From: Paenibacillaceae bacterium | GTDB lineage: Bacteria; Bacillota; Clostridia; Lachnospirales; Lachnospiraceae | Length of the DNA stretch: 64,000 nucleotides | Assembly: GCA_015057705.1 (NCBI GenBank) | Contig: SVDU01000010.1 | Location: 92,871-156,870, forward strand | Direction of reading: 5' to 3' | Shown: positions 27,084 through 36,631 of the stretch, piece after piece | Numbering within the stretch: the stretch's first letter is position 1 | Layout: every line of letters begins with the position of its first letter | The notes under the pieces: model-generated | Seen by the model: the letters and a program-made list of their open reading frames with translations, nothing else | Databases searched by the model: none | Told to the model about the DNA's origin: nothing | Made by a program: the position numbers and the translations under genes

Positions 27084-28010
27084 ATGGATCTGGCTTACAT
27101 TACAGCAACTAAAATAATCGAAATGTTTATCATTCTGCTAGTGGGTGCAGGCGCATATAAAGCGGGAATTGCTGATGAGGAGACCGGCAGCAGGCTGACC
27201 CGTGTCCTGCTTAATATTATTTCTCCCTGTGTGATACTTTTATCCTATCAGATTGATTTTGACAGAGAGCGTCTGTATGGTCTTGCAGTTACAGCCATCT
27301 TGTCTTTCGCAAGCTTCGTAATCGCCATTGCAGTCTCAAAGATTGCAGTTTCAAAGAATACAGGCACTGATATGGCTGTGGAACGAATGTCCATTGTTTA
27401 CTCCAATTGCGGTTTTATCGGAATTCCGTTAATCGATGGAATACTGGGCGGAGAAGGCGTATTTTATATGACCGCTTATCTGACTGTATTTAATCTATTT
27501 GTCTGGTCTCATGGAATCATGGTGATGAGCGGAAAATCAGAAAGCATGAAAAAGACGGTAAAAAGCCTGATAAATCCCTCCAATGCTGCTATTATTCTGG
27601 GAGTATTCCTGTTTTTAACAGGCACTAAGCTGCCTGAAATAATCAGGGAACCAGTTTCATTAATCGGTGGTATGAATACACCGGCAGCCATGCTGATTTC
27701 CGGTATTAATCTGGCTCAAAGTGATTTCCTGGGAGGATTAAAGAATAAAAGAACCTACATAGTCAGCCTGTCAAAGCTGATTGTAGTTCCAGGTCTGACG
27801 CTGCTCCTTTTACTGGCAGCAGGAGCAGACAGAAGCATATCTATTACGATTTTAACTGCAGCAGCCTGCCCAAGCGGAGCCATGGGTACCATGTTTGCTC
27901 TTCAGTATAAAAGAGACAGTCAGTACGCATCAAATCTTTTAACCATTACAACAGCGCTGTCCTTAATTACCATACCTGCTATTATGGCGGCAGCCAGCGG
28001 ATTTTTATAA
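27084..28010 (+). CDS. AEC-family (auxin efflux carrier-like) transporter
   Basis: 308 residues with about ten hydrophobic segments and the AEC pattern: LLVGAGAYKAGIADEE, LLNIISPCVILLSYQ, VYSNCGFIGIPLIDG and LTAAACPSGAMGTMFALQY. Members export or take up organic acids and other small anions; substrate here is unknown. Being the fifth gene of a PTS operon is uncommon; it might release a sugar-derived acid or aglycone. AGAGGAG ribosome binding site. Confidence 0.85.
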   Translation: MDLAYITATKIIEMFIILLVGAGAYKAGIADEETGSRLTRVLLNIISPCVILLSYQIDFDRERLYGLAVTAILSFASFVIAIAVSKIAVSKNTGTDMAVERMSIVYSNCGFIGIPLIDGILGGEGVFYMTAYLTVFNLFVWSHGIMVMSGKSESMKKTVKSLINPSNAAIILGVFLFLTGTKLPEIIREPVSLIGGMNTPAAMLISGINLAQSDFLGGLKNKRTYIVSLSKLIVVPGLTLLLLLAAGADRSISITILTAAACPSGAMGTMFALQYKRDSQYASNLLTITTALSLITIPAIMAAASGFL

Positions 28011-28024
28011 TAAAGGGGATAGAA

Positions 28025-28231
28025 ATGATTATAATCAACGCACCATTGAAACAGGAGACGTTTCAGAAATATGCAGAGGATGAAGGACTTGTTTTTATAA
28101 AGAAATCTGGTATGAAGCTTTTTTTCGAGAATCCGGAAGGAGAGGATGGGAAAAAAACCGATCTGCTAAAGAAGAAACTAAAGGGGGAAAAGGAACTGGC
28201 AGCTATCTATTTTTCAGTTCAGGCCCAATAA
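28025..28231 (+). CDS. Small unknown soluble protein, end of the PTS operon
   Basis: 68 residues, charged (many Lys/Glu), starting MIIINAPLKQETFQKYAEDE. AAAGGGGATAG site before ATG and only 14 bases after the AEC gene, so it is expressed with the operon. No family recognised; no membrane segment. Confidence 0.6.
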   Translation: MIIINAPLKQETFQKYAEDEGLVFIKKSGMKLFFENPEGEDGKKTDLLKKKLKGEKELAAIYFSVQAQ

Positions 28232-28245
28232 GAAGAGTATGAGAA

Positions 28246-28297
28246 CCGTACTTCATTTATATCGTAATCCGGTATAAATGAAGTGCGTTTTTTTTAT
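28246..28297 (+). terminator. Terminator of the PTS operon
   Basis: CGTACTTCATTTAT pairs with ATAAATGAAGTGCG, followed by eight T residues. Confidence 0.85.
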
Positions 28298-28423
28298 TGG
28301 TATGCTATACTGATTTTTGTTTCTTTCAATTGTTCACGGCAGGAAAATTTAAGAATATTCTAGAATAAGCAGGCGATTTTGTAATCCGGTAAAGTATGAT
28401 ATGGACAGGAGGTGGCTTCCATC

Positions 28424-29569
28424 ATGATACCTGATGATATCCGCAATATAGAAATAAAGAAACAATATCAGACCATAGATTCAGACTGGCTGAATCTGCA
28501 TTATAAAACGACGGTAAGTATTGTTATTTTTACACTGATTGTAGAATGCCTGATTAGTGTGGTATTCGCCCGATCTGGTCTGATTCATACCAGCATAGAG
28601 CGCTATGTACTAAAATATATTATGATTCCTTCCGGGCTTAATGTAATCTGTATTCTGGCAGAGACCCTGATTATGAAATCAGAAGTATTTTCCCAGAAAC
28701 AGAAAATATATAGTGTATCCCTGATGCTGGTTCTGATTTCATTTGTGCTGTTTACGGTTCACAGTGGTTTTACTGCCACCTATTACATTTTTCCGGGGGC
28801 AATCATGATGACGATTATCTATGCGGATCAGCGGCTGACAGGAATTACAGCCATGTTCTCCATTGTATCGGCTTCATTTTCTGAGATATTCATCAAATGG
28901 GACTCCGATAAAGTAGGAATTTTTGACAGCAGCTTAAGCATGGGAAACTTTCTTGTTTCCATGGTAATACTGTTTATTTTTTCTGCAGCAAGTATGGTAG
29001 TGATCCGGTTTGAGCAAAAGAAAAACGATGCCAGTATCAGAACTGACCTGGAAAGACACCGGTTAAAGCAGAGTATTCAGGTAGACGAACTGACAGGAAT
29101 ATTTAACCGCAAAGCGCTTGATGAAGCAATGTCTGTTATGGAGATTGAAAATCCCTGTGAAGACCATATACTGGCTGTTGTTGATATTGATAACTTTAAA
29201 AGCATCAATGACCGGTTCGGACACTTTATGGGTGACAGATGCTTAATTGAGTTTGCCAGGGTGTTAATGGAACATTCCTCTGCCTATACGCCATATCGTT
29301 TCGGCGGTGATGAATTCTGCCTTTTGTTTCACAATATATCAATGGAAGAAGCTGTTCTGGTGTGTGAGGAGATCAGACAGCTGACTGAAGAGATCCGGAT
29401 AGAGGAAGAAAAAGAAATCTCCTTTACTGCCAGTTTCGGATTATCCGCATATTCCAGTCCGCTGAATGCATCCAGACTTTTCGTTTTATCCGATTATGCA
29501 TTATATGATGCCAAAAAATTACGTAACTCCGTAAGAGTGTATGAAAAGGGGATGAAGATCGCTGAGTGA
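28424..29569 (+). CDS. Membrane GGDEF diguanylate cyclase
   Basis: 381 residues from ATG 28424 (AGGAGG at 28407-28412; GTG 28412 overlaps the ribosome binding site). Residues 25-205 hold about six hydrophobic segments of an unnamed sensor. A GGDEF domain follows: DELTGIFNRKALDEA, VVDIDNFKSINDRFGHFMGD and the intact loop RFGGDEFCLLF, then SDYALYDAKKLRNSVRVYE. It should make cyclic di-GMP. Monocistronic, between the PTS operon terminator and the HTH-MFS pair. Confidence 0.85.
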   Translation: MIPDDIRNIEIKKQYQTIDSDWLNLHYKTTVSIVIFTLIVECLISVVFARSGLIHTSIERYVLKYIMIPSGLNVICILAETLIMKSEVFSQKQKIYSVSLMLVLISFVLFTVHSGFTATYYIFPGAIMMTIIYADQRLTGITAMFSIVSASFSEIFIKWDSDKVGIFDSSLSMGNFLVSMVILFIFSAASMVVIRFEQKKNDASIRTDLERHRLKQSIQVDELTGIFNRKALDEAMSVMEIENPCEDHILAVVDIDNFKSINDRFGHFMGDRCLIEFARVLMEHSSAYTPYRFGGDEFCLLFHNISMEEAVLVCEEIRQLTEEIRIEEEKEISFTASFGLSAYSSPLNASRLFVLSDYALYDAKKLRNSVRVYEKGMKIAE

Positions 29570-29596
29570 CTGGGCGGTCAATCCTCTTTTTTTTAC

Positions 29597-29635
29597 TTGA
29601 CGTTACACAATGTATAATGTTACAATATATGTAAC
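29597..29635 (+). promoter_or_regulatory. Promoter with operator of the HTH-MFS operon
   Basis: TTGACG (29597-29602) and TACAAT (29621-29626) lie 18 bases apart. The -10 box sits inside a perfect palindrome GTTACAATATATGTAAC (29619-29635), and a further half site GTTAC lies at 29602-29606. A protein bound there would block the polymerase, so autorepression by the winged-helix protein encoded next is likely. Confidence 0.65.
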
Positions 29636-29661
29636 GTTAAGATAAACAAGGAGAGAGCAAA

Positions 29662-30237
29662 ATGGATCATATCAAACTATCTACCAAGAAGGAACTGGAA
29701 ATTTATATGAACCCAGTGAGGCAGAATCTCCTCCGGTTACTGGAGCGTTCCAAACTGCCCATGACACCAAAGCAGCTCTCACAAAAGCTGGACATCTCCC
29801 CATCCAGTGTTCAGCATCATATTAAAAAACTGGAATCCCTTGGGGTCATTACGCTGGATCATACAGAGGTTATTAATGGAATCACTGCCAGATATTATTG
29901 TCCGACCTATGTCAATGTCCGGATCGGCCTGGACCACCCCGACGATACCCAGCTGCAGAAAGAGGTTCTGGTTCAGGAGCAGATTGCAAGAACCTATGAA
30001 GGCTTTTTAACACAGAAGAAAAAATTTTTAGAACAGTTTAGTAATGAGGAATTGGAATCAAGATGGGATTTGGGGGATATTATGACCGGAGTGGTTCACT
30101 TATCACCTGACGAAGGGAAGGAATTATTGAAGCTTATTAGGGATTTTCTAGATGCGCATGCGGTACCTTCTGCAGAGAAGTTTCCGTGGGAATATGCCTT
30201 TATTCTTTATAATGCGGAGGAGAATCTTTATGAGTAA
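29662..30237 (+). CDS. Winged-helix (ArsR-like) transcriptional regulator
   Basis: 191 residues. Residues 12-75 are a winged helix: NPVRQNLLRLLERSKLPMTP, KQLSQKLDISPSSVQHHIKK and LESLGVITLDHTEVINGITA. The rest is helical without a known ligand domain. It probably represses its own operon with the MFS exporter by binding the palindrome over the promoter. AAGGAG site before ATG 29662. The stop overlaps the next start. Confidence 0.8.
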   Translation: MDHIKLSTKKELEIYMNPVRQNLLRLLERSKLPMTPKQLSQKLDISPSSVQHHIKKLESLGVITLDHTEVINGITARYYCPTYVNVRIGLDHPDDTQLQKEVLVQEQIARTYEGFLTQKKKFLEQFSNEELESRWDLGDIMTGVVHLSPDEGKELLKLIRDFLDAHAVPSAEKFPWEYAFILYNAEENLYE

Positions 30238-31456
30238 GACAAAACAGCTGATTATTTTTTTAAACTATACTTCCCTGGGTATCCTTCTGCCGGTGCTTTC
30301 TTTAATCCTTCTGAAAAAGGGAGCAGATCTTAAAACCCTTCCTTTGTTAATTGCCAGTTATTCAACTGCGGTTTTATGCTTTGAGCTGCCCAGCGGAATC
30401 TGTGCAGATTTGTATGGGAGAAAAACTGTTTTTCTCATATCCGGAGTCTGCCAGCTTTTATCGGTTGGTCTGCTTTTTTTCTCACAGAATCTGAGCTGGT
30501 TATTTTGCTGCCTTGTTCTCAATGGAATCAGCAGGGCTTTTTCTTCCGGAAGCCTGGATGCCCTAATTGTAGATCAGGCATTAGTCAAAAGAGGAGAGGA
30601 ATGTCTGCCTGATGTGACCTCCCGTCTTGCTATTATGGAACAGACAGGTCTGGCATTGGGGTGTATTCTTGGAGGTTTTCTTTCCAGCCTGGGGGATTCC
30701 TATAATGCCAACATTCTGCTTCGCATTACATTAACCGCGGTAACCATGGGACTTTGTGTATTTGGAATAAAGGAAGAACGGATATTTGGCAGTGGAACAA
30801 AACGTCCCAACCTTGTCAGCCATTTAAAGGAAGGATTCGTTACTGTATTTTCCAAGCGGGATTTTCCATTTATTTTAGCAGGCATGTTGTTCACCGGATT
30901 TTTTATTACTCCCATTGAGACATACTGGCAGCCGGTTTATATCAAACTGTCTGATTCTTCACAGGGAACCTGGATGCTGGGAGTACTGTCCTTTGTTGGA
31001 TTTTTTCTGGCAGCCGCAGGAAATTCAATCTGCAGAAGACTGCTCTTAAAATATCCGGGAAGACAGTGGAGAATTTACAGTATCAGCCGTGTTTTGGGTG
31101 GAATCGCTTTACTGATTCTGGCTCTTTTTCAATCGGCATGGATATTTGCTATTTTATATGGAGGGATTTATCTGCTCCTTGGAACCGGCAGTGTAGCTGA
31201 AAACACTTTAATCAATCAGTATACGCCAGGTCAATTAAGAGCCAGTGTTTTATCAGTAGGATCATTTCTCTTACAGACAGGATCCATGTTTGGTTCTGTT
31301 TACAGCAGCCTGACGGTGAACCGCATTGACGTAACAGGGCTCTGGCTTACTTCTGGTGGAGTCTTAATCGGATATACATTTTTAATTACTTTGCTTTTAA
31401 GGGCTCAAAAAAAGAAAATAACTTTATATAATATTGAATCATTTGAAAACTCCTGA
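30230..31456 (+). CDS. MFS transporter, probable drug exporter
   Basis: 408 residues from ATG 30230, overlapping the regulator by 8 bases. Twelve predicted membrane segments. The loop 2-3 signature is GICADLYGRKTVFLISG (major facilitator motif A, G-x-x-x-D-x-x-G-R-K). It resembles multidrug efflux MFS proteins controlled by a cotranscribed winged-helix repressor. Substrate cannot be predicted. Downstream a hairpin region and a terminator close the unit. Confidence 0.85.
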   Translation: MSKTKQLIIFLNYTSLGILLPVLSLILLKKGADLKTLPLLIASYSTAVLCFELPSGICADLYGRKTVFLISGVCQLLSVGLLFFSQNLSWLFCCLVLNGISRAFSSGSLDALIVDQALVKRGEECLPDVTSRLAIMEQTGLALGCILGGFLSSLGDSYNANILLRITLTAVTMGLCVFGIKEERIFGSGTKRPNLVSHLKEGFVTVFSKRDFPFILAGMLFTGFFITPIETYWQPVYIKLSDSSQGTWMLGVLSFVGFFLAAAGNSICRRLLLKYPGRQWRIYSISRVLGGIALLILALFQSAWIFAILYGGIYLLLGTGSVAENTLINQYTPGQLRASVLSVGSFLLQTGSMFGSVYSSLTVNRIDVTGLWLTSGGVLIGYTFLITLLLRAQKKKITLYNIESFENS

Positions 31457-31497
31457 TATAAATAAAGGTACAGGCAATGTTAAGAAGCTGTTTTTGC

Positions 31498-31544
31498 GGA
31501 TTTCCGGAATAACCAGGTTCTCATGCCTGAAAGGTACCGGAATC
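31498..31544. repeat. Inverted-repeat hairpin upstream of the integrase
   Basis: GATTTCCGG (31498-31506) and CCGGAATC (31537-31544) form the outer stem and CCAGG/CCTG an inner one. It lies between the MFS gene and the terminator at 31549. Purpose unknown; could be a recombinase site or part of the MFS mRNA end. Confidence 0.35.
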
Positions 31545-31548
31545 AGAA

Positions 31549-31589
31549 ATGGCGACCCAGAGCTATGCTGGATCGTCATTTTATTTTTT
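31549..31589 (+). terminator. Terminator before the integrase gene
   Basis: ATGGCGACCCAG pairs with CTGGATCGTCAT around a 7-base loop and is followed by TTTATTTTTT. Confidence 0.65.
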
Positions 31590-31692
31590 GATTAAATAAA
31601 AGGTGCTTTTATTAAATTTGGAAATAATTGGATTATTTTCCAGAGATTAAACCGTCATATAATAAAATATTATAAGTAAAGGAGTTTTTACC

Positions 31693-32868
31693 ATGCCAAG
31701 AAGAGGAGAAAATATTTATAAACGGAAAGATGGAAGATGGGAAGGAAGAACATTAAAACAAACGGGGAAATATCAGTATTTCTATTCCAAAAGCTATAAA
31801 GGCGTTAAGGAAAAGATGAAAAATTATAAAGAAAACCAGGCGGCTGCCAAAGAAAAAAGATCGGGTGAGATAAAGGGAGGGGCTGCACTTTTTGAGGAAT
31901 GGCTCATTGATGTTTCTATCAGAGTAAAGCCTTCAACCTATGAAAGCTATTACCGCTGCTTAAATAAGTATGTGATTCCATTTTTTGAGAAAGAGAAAGA
32001 TCAGCGTATTACCACGGGATCTGTTGCACGGTTTGTGAAGGAAATGTATGAAAATGAGGAACTGGCAGATTCATCCAAAAAAAAGAACCTTACCATATTT
32101 AAAATTGCAGTTAAGGAGATATTAAAGGGTTCCGCTGATTGCTTTTCGGTTATGGATTTAATTAAATATCCAAAGCCGGATGATAAAGAAGTTGAGGTTT
32201 TCTCCATGAAAGAGCAGCGTCAGATAGAACAGACAGCCTTTCATTACAATGACAGGAGAGTAATGGGAATTCTTCTTTGTTTTTATACCGGTATCCGTCT
32301 TGGAGAATTATGTGCTTTAAAATGGAGCGATATTGATTTGGAAGCAGGAACTTTATCCATTAACAGGACCGTATCCCGAATCCGCCATTTTGAAGAGGAG
32401 GAACACAAGACCGCCCTGTTTGTGGGGGCACCAAAAAGCCGTAAATCCATGAGAAAGATTCCTCTTCCCCAGTTTATACTCAATATGCCAGTACTGACTA
32501 CATATAAAAGCCGAAATCAGGATAATTATATATTTACTGAGTCAAACGTACCTTTTGACCCCAGGTGTTTTCAGAAGCTGTATAAACGGCTTTTAAAGGA
32601 AGCTCATGTCAAGGATCGGAAATTTCATGCCATCCGCCATACCTTTGCCACCCGGGCACTGGAGCTGGGAGTGGATATTAAGACAATCAGCGAGCTTCTT
32701 GGACATTCCAGTGTGTCCATTACCTTAAATGTATATGCCCACTCCCTGATGGAACAAAAAAAGGCTGCAATTGAAAAATTCAATGATATGTATCAACTGA
32801 ATGCTGATTTGAGCGGACCCCTGATAGAAGACAATTATGAAATTTTGGAAGATTCCTATGTCAGGTAG
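31693..32868 (+). CDS. Tyrosine recombinase/integrase (Tn916-Int/phage type), orphan
   Basis: 391 residues. N-terminal arm-binding domain (RRGENIYKRKDGRWEGR), a SAM-like core-binding domain at about 65-160 (LFEEWLIDVSIRVKPSTYES) and a catalytic domain with the full active set: Arg in YTGIRLGELCALKWSDID, Lys in the following beta hairpin, His-x-x-Arg in FHAIRHTFATRALELG, His in ELLGHSSVSITLNVYAHS and the Tyr in the same block. AAAGGAG site. No excisionase, relaxase or phage gene is next to it and no tRNA is near. An inverted repeat GGAAATAATTGGATTATTT-TCC lies upstream at 31620-31641. Confidence 0.85.
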   Translation: MPRRGENIYKRKDGRWEGRTLKQTGKYQYFYSKSYKGVKEKMKNYKENQAAAKEKRSGEIKGGAALFEEWLIDVSIRVKPSTYESYYRCLNKYVIPFFEKEKDQRITTGSVARFVKEMYENEELADSSKKKNLTIFKIAVKEILKGSADCFSVMDLIKYPKPDDKEVEVFSMKEQRQIEQTAFHYNDRRVMGILLCFYTGIRLGELCALKWSDIDLEAGTLSINRTVSRIRHFEEEEHKTALFVGAPKSRKSMRKIPLPQFILNMPVLTTYKSRNQDNYIFTESNVPFDPRCFQKLYKRLLKEAHVKDRKFHAIRHTFATRALELGVDIKTISELLGHSSVSITLNVYAHSLMEQKKAAIEKFNDMYQLNADLSGPLIEDNYEILEDSYVR

Positions 32869-32935
32869 GTAGAAAAATACATATTTTTATATTCAGTTAC
32901 AAATTAAATGAACATTCCCCCTTTTTCTGTCACAA

Positions 32936-32965
32936 TTGACAAATATCTACATGTTGTTATATAAT
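32936..32965 (+). promoter_or_regulatory. Promoter of the chemoreceptor gene
   Basis: TTGACA (32936-32941) and TATAAT (32960-32965), 18 bases apart, 77 bases before the start; a palindrome GTAAAATTTTTAC lies in the leader near 32986. Confidence 0.75.
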
Positions 32966-33042
32966 ATTGATTAATTAAATGCTGTAAAATTTTTACAAAA
33001 AATGCAATTTATTTTCAGGATGCAAATGACGAGTAGGAGGAT

Positions 33043-35211
33043 ATGGCTGTGGCGGGAAGGATTAAGGTATTTCAGAGAGTCATTAAAAAATCAGACGAGG
33101 GTAATGATTCGGAAGGAAAGAAAAAATCCATAAAAGGAAGATTGTTATTTGGCATCATCGCCATGTGTGTCGCAATTTCCGTTCTCTTTGGACTATTTAA
33201 TGGATATCTTTTCTACCGTGATGCAAAAAAAAATACTGACATGAGACTGATGGAATCTGCAGAAGCTTATAGTCAGTCTGTTCAAAATGCTATTGATATT
33301 TATAAGATAAAGATTGAGGCCATCGCACAATACACCTCTATAACAAATCAGAATAAGAATGCAGAACAAAGAAAAGATGCGATGGATAAGCTGGCGCAGG
33401 TTTACGGCTTTCTGGAGATCACAACTGCGGATGTGAACGGAAAGGCAGCAAATGGAACAGATATAAGCCAGATGGAGTTTTTTAACCGGGCGCTGAAGGG
33501 CGAAACCTATATCTCAACCACCATGAAAAACGAGGAACTTGGCAAAACGGTCCTGGTGATTGCAGCTAAGATAAATAACGGTCAGTATAACGGCGTTGTA
33601 ACAGGAACCCTGGATGCGGATGTCTTCAGCAAAATGATTGACGGTGTATCCATTGGAAAATCAGGTTATGGATTTATTGTAGATAAAGAGGGAAAAGTAG
33701 TTGCCCATAAGGATAGAACTGCCGTTACCAATGAAACCAACTATATTGAGATGGGAAAAACCGATAAGACCTTTGCAGCAACTTCCGCTAATATTAAAGA
33801 TATGACCGCAGGCCATACCGATATCCGGTCATCACGTCTGAAAGGAAAGACGCTGGTTATGGGATACACACCCATCACCAATACGGATGGCTGGTCAATT
33901 GGAGTTGTTGCAGACCAATCCGAGATGATGGCTGGTTTTTATCAGTCGCTGATTATAACCATCGTTCTGGCAGCATTAATGATCCTGGCCTCTCTGAATA
34001 TGGCCTTCAGGATTGCAGGACCAATTGTGAAACCCATTGTAAAACTGGTAGAACGTATTAAAAAACTTGACGAAGGAGACCTGCACTCTGAAGTACCTGA
34101 GATCCATACAGGAGACGAGCTTGAATCTCTTTCCAGGTCATTTACCGGAACCATCAATACGCTGAATAATTATATCAATGAGATTTCCTCAGTATTAAGC
34201 GGGCTGGAAAAGGGTGATTGCACCGTTTTAGTAACCCAGGATTATAAAGGTGATTTTGTTCAGATCAAAGATTCCTTAAATGGAATTACATACAACTTAA
34301 ATTCTGTATTTACCAAGATCAAGGAGTCCTCCGACAGAGTAGCAGACGGATCCAGGCAGATTTCCGATGCTTCCCAGGCCCTTGCATCAGGAGCAGCCGA
34401 GCAGGCGGCGACAGTTGAGGAATTAAGTGCATCTGTAAGCGGGGTATCAACCCGTGCCCAGGAGAATGCGGACAATGTTCAGAAAGCAACTGGATATGTA
34501 AGACAGGCTGTGAGTGGAATGGATGAAGGCAACGCCTATATGGAAAAGCTGGATCATTCCATGAAAGAAATCGGACAGGCTTCAGAGAAAATTTCAAGTA
34601 TTACCAAGGTAATCGAGGATATCGCATTCCAGACCAACATACTGGCCCTCAATGCAGCAGTTGAATCAGCCAGAGCCGGAGAAGCAGGTAAGGGATTTGC
34701 AGTCGTTGCAGATGAAGTCCGCAATCTGGCGGGCAAATCAGCAGAGGCTGCCAAGCAGACTGCAGAACTCATCGGTCATTCCGTTGAGACTGTATCAGAA
34801 GGCGTAAAGATTGCCTATGAAACCACCCGGATTTTAAAATCAGCTGCCGAGAAGTCCGGACAGGTAGAACGAACCATTCAGGAGATTGCAGCTGCTTCCG
34901 ATGAGCAGGTGGAGGCAATCGAGCAGATTAATCAGGGGCTCAACCAGGTGTCTTCCGTAGTACAGACCAATGCCGCAACAGCGGAAGAAAGCTCCGCTTC
35001 CAGTGAGGAGTTAGATGCCCAGGCTCAGGTATTAAAACAGGAGGTTGAGAAATTCAGGCTTCAGGGAGAATACACTCAGCCAGCAGAGGAACCTGTGTTT
35101 TATGAAGCTACTTCTGAGCTCCAGGATTATAGGGAAGATCAGGAAGAAACAGCACAAAAAGAAGAGTATGCATTACCAGCTTCCTATATACATGATTCAG
35201 CTAAATATTAA
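33043..35211 (+). CDS. Methyl-accepting chemotaxis protein with dCache sensor
   Basis: 722 residues. First membrane helix at about 34-58 ([20 protein letters not shown]), a periplasmic-side double Cache sensor at about 60-295 ([39 protein letters not shown]), second helix at about 305-328, HAMP ([20 protein letters not shown]) and a long signalling domain whose hairpin tip is [40 protein letters not shown]. It should detect a small organic ligand and control CheA. The C-terminal tail has no pentapeptide tether that I can see. No che genes are near. AGGAGG site before ATG. Confidence 0.9.
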   Translation: MAVAGRIKVFQRVIKKSDEGNDSEGKKKSIKGRLLFGIIAMCVAISVLFGLFNGYLFYRDAKKNTDMRLMESAEAYSQSVQNAIDIYKIKIEAIAQYTSITNQNKNAEQRKDAMDKLAQVYGFLEITTADVNGKAANGTDISQMEFFNRALKGETYISTTMKNEELGKTVLVIAAKINNGQYNGVVTGTLDADVFSKMIDGVSIGKSGYGFIVDKEGKVVAHKDRTAVTNETNYIEMGKTDKTFAATSANIKDMTAGHTDIRSSRLKGKTLVMGYTPITNTDGWSIGVVADQSEMMAGFYQSLIITIVLAALMILASLNMAFRIAGPIVKPIVKLVERIKKLDEGDLHSEVPEIHTGDELESLSRSFTGTINTLNNYINEISSVLSGLEKGDCTVLVTQDYKGDFVQIKDSLNGITYNLNSVFTKIKESSDRVADGSRQISDASQALASGAAEQAATVEELSASVSGVSTRAQENADNVQKATGYVRQAVSGMDEGNAYMEKLDHSMKEIGQASEKISSITKVIEDIAFQTNILALNAAVESARAGEAGKGFAVVADEVRNLAGKSAEAAKQTAELIGHSVETVSEGVKIAYETTRILKSAAEKSGQVERTIQEIAAASDEQVEAIEQINQGLNQVSSVVQTNAATAEESSASSEELDAQAQVLKQEVEKFRLQGEYTQPAEEPVFYEATSELQDYREDQEETAQKEEYALPASYIHDSAKY

Positions 35212-35217
35212 TTAATC

Positions 35218-35262
35218 AGAGCCACCGCAAGATGGAAAACATTTTGTGGCGGCTCTTTTTTT
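35218..35262 (+). terminator. Terminator of the chemoreceptor gene
   Basis: AGAGCCACCGCAA pairs with TTGTGGCGGCTCT (one G-U), followed by seven T residues. Confidence 0.85.
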
Positions 35263-35315
35263 GTGTTGTGTCAGGTGAGTTCATGATATAATAGCAAAAA
35301 AGGGGGGACCATGAG

Positions 35316-36221
35316 GTGAAAATTGACAGGCTGATCGGAATCATTTCCATATTGCTGCAAAAAGAAAAGGTGACAGCTCCTTATCTTGCTGATAAGTTCG
35401 AAGTATCCAGAAGAACCATAAACCGTGATGTGGAGAATTTATGTAAGGCTGGAATACCAATCGTCACGGAACAGGGGAAAAATGGGGGGATTTCTATTGC
35501 TGAGGGTTATAAGGTAGATAAGACTTTATTTACCTCTGGGGAGATACAGGCAATTCTTTCCGGGTTAAAGAGCCTCGACAGTGTATCAGGAAGCAACCGG
35601 TATCAGCTTTTGATGGATAAGCTTTCCTTTGGCAGTAATGATTATGTAGGCGCCAGCGGTCCGGTTGTCATTAATTTAAGTTCCTGGTACCAGTCATCCC
35701 TTCCACCTAAATTTGAGCTGATTAAGGATGCCATCGAGAGAAAAAAGAAGATTGAGTTTCATTATTACGGTCCTGGTGGGGATAACACGCGGATATTAGA
35801 ACCCTGTCTGTTGATATTTGAGTGGTCTTCCTGGTATGTTTGGGGATATTGCCTGCTAAGAGATGATTTCCGTATGTTTAAATTAAACCGGATGGATCAG
35901 ATCCGATGCACCAATGAGGACTGTGAAAAAAGGGAGATTCCTCTCTGCCATATGGATCCCCGTAAGGTTCAGTGGACCAATGGAGTGGAGGTAACGGCAG
36001 AATTTGATAAATCCATGAAATGGAGGCTCATAGAGGAATTCGGTATTAACAGCTTCCATGAGAATGCAGACGGCAGGTTAGTAATGAATATTGGCTGGTC
36101 GGATCAAGAGTCCTTATTTAGCTGGCTGCTTGGATTCCGGGATTGTGTGCGGATTATTGAACCGGTGGAATACCAGAAGGATTTTTTAAATATGCTGGAG
36201 CGGATTAAGAATCTTTATTGA
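35316..36221 (+). CDS. HTH and WYL-domain transcriptional regulator
   Basis: 301 residues from GTG 35316 (GGGGGG site at 35302-35307). Residues 1-60 are a DeoR-like winged helix (LADKFEVSRRTINRDVENLC), followed by a WYL domain (IEFHYYGPGGDNTRILEPCL; SSWYVWGYCLLRDDFRMFKL; RMDQI) and a C-terminal WCX extension. Such YafY-type proteins bind nucleic acid-related or other ligands and regulate local genes. TATAAT at 35287-35292 may be its -10 box. It stands alone upstream of csoR. Confidence 0.85.
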   Translation: MKIDRLIGIISILLQKEKVTAPYLADKFEVSRRTINRDVENLCKAGIPIVTEQGKNGGISIAEGYKVDKTLFTSGEIQAILSGLKSLDSVSGSNRYQLLMDKLSFGSNDYVGASGPVVINLSSWYQSSLPPKFELIKDAIERKKKIEFHYYGPGGDNTRILEPCLLIFEWSSWYVWGYCLLRDDFRMFKLNRMDQIRCTNEDCEKREIPLCHMDPRKVQWTNGVEVTAEFDKSMKWRLIEEFGINSFHENADGRLVMNIGWSDQESLFSWLLGFRDCVRIIEPVEYQKDFLNMLERIKNLY

Positions 36222-36244
36222 TAAATAGAATCACGTGGTGCATA

Positions 36245-36295
36245 TTGACAATGTCCATGGAATCAATCATAATATACAGATACCCCTTATGGTAT
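36245..36295 (+). promoter_or_regulatory. csoR promoter and CsoR-type operator
   Basis: TTGACA (36245-36250) and CATAAT (36268-36273), 17 bases apart, are followed by ATACCCCTTATGGTAT (36280-36295), a palindrome with the C-run/G-run layout of CsoR operators. Two related sites precede the P-type ATPase gene. Confidence 0.65.
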
Positions 36296-36308
36296 CCGGA
36301 GGTGCTAT

Positions 36309-36584
36309 ATGAAACAGTGTATGGATGCAGATAATCTGCATCGGCGATTAAAAAAGATCATCGGTCAGGTTCAGGCTATTGACCGTATGGTAGAGGAAGA
36401 TGTCCCCTGTGAGGACGTACTTGCTCAGATCAATGCAGCAAAATCTGCGCTGCACCGGGTTGGACAGGTAGTTTTGGAGGGGCATATTAATCATTGTGTC
36501 AGAGATGGAATTGAGCATGGAGATGCCGAAAAAACCATAGAGAGTTTTACAAAAGCAGTCGAGCGTTTCGCCAATATGACATAA
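36309..36584 (+). CDS. csoR: CsoR-family metal-sensing repressor
   Basis: 91 residues, all-helical. The family core is LHRRLKKIIGQVQAIDRMVE. Copper-type ligands are present: Cys in EDVPCEDVL (residue 37), then His and Cys in LEGHINHCVRD (His-x3-Cys). This set (Cys-His-Cys) fits Cu(I) CsoR rather than nickel RcnR or formaldehyde FrmR. It should dissociate from its operator when loaded with metal. It carries an operator before its own gene and matching ones before the ATPase at 38740. GGAGG site. Confidence 0.8.
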   Translation: MKQCMDADNLHRRLKKIIGQVQAIDRMVEEDVPCEDVLAQINAAKSALHRVGQVVLEGHINHCVRDGIEHGDAEKTIESFTKAVERFANMT

Positions 36585-36587
36585 TGC

Positions 36588-36631
36588 TAAAGCAGGACAT
36601 CCGTTAAAGCGGAAGCCCTGCTATTTTTTTT
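36588..36631. terminator. Terminator between csoR and the AraC gene
   Basis: AGCAGG (36591-36596) pairs with CCTGCT (36617-36622), with inner TCCG/CGGA pairs, followed by eight T residues; overlaps the end of the convergent AraC gene. Confidence 0.7.
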
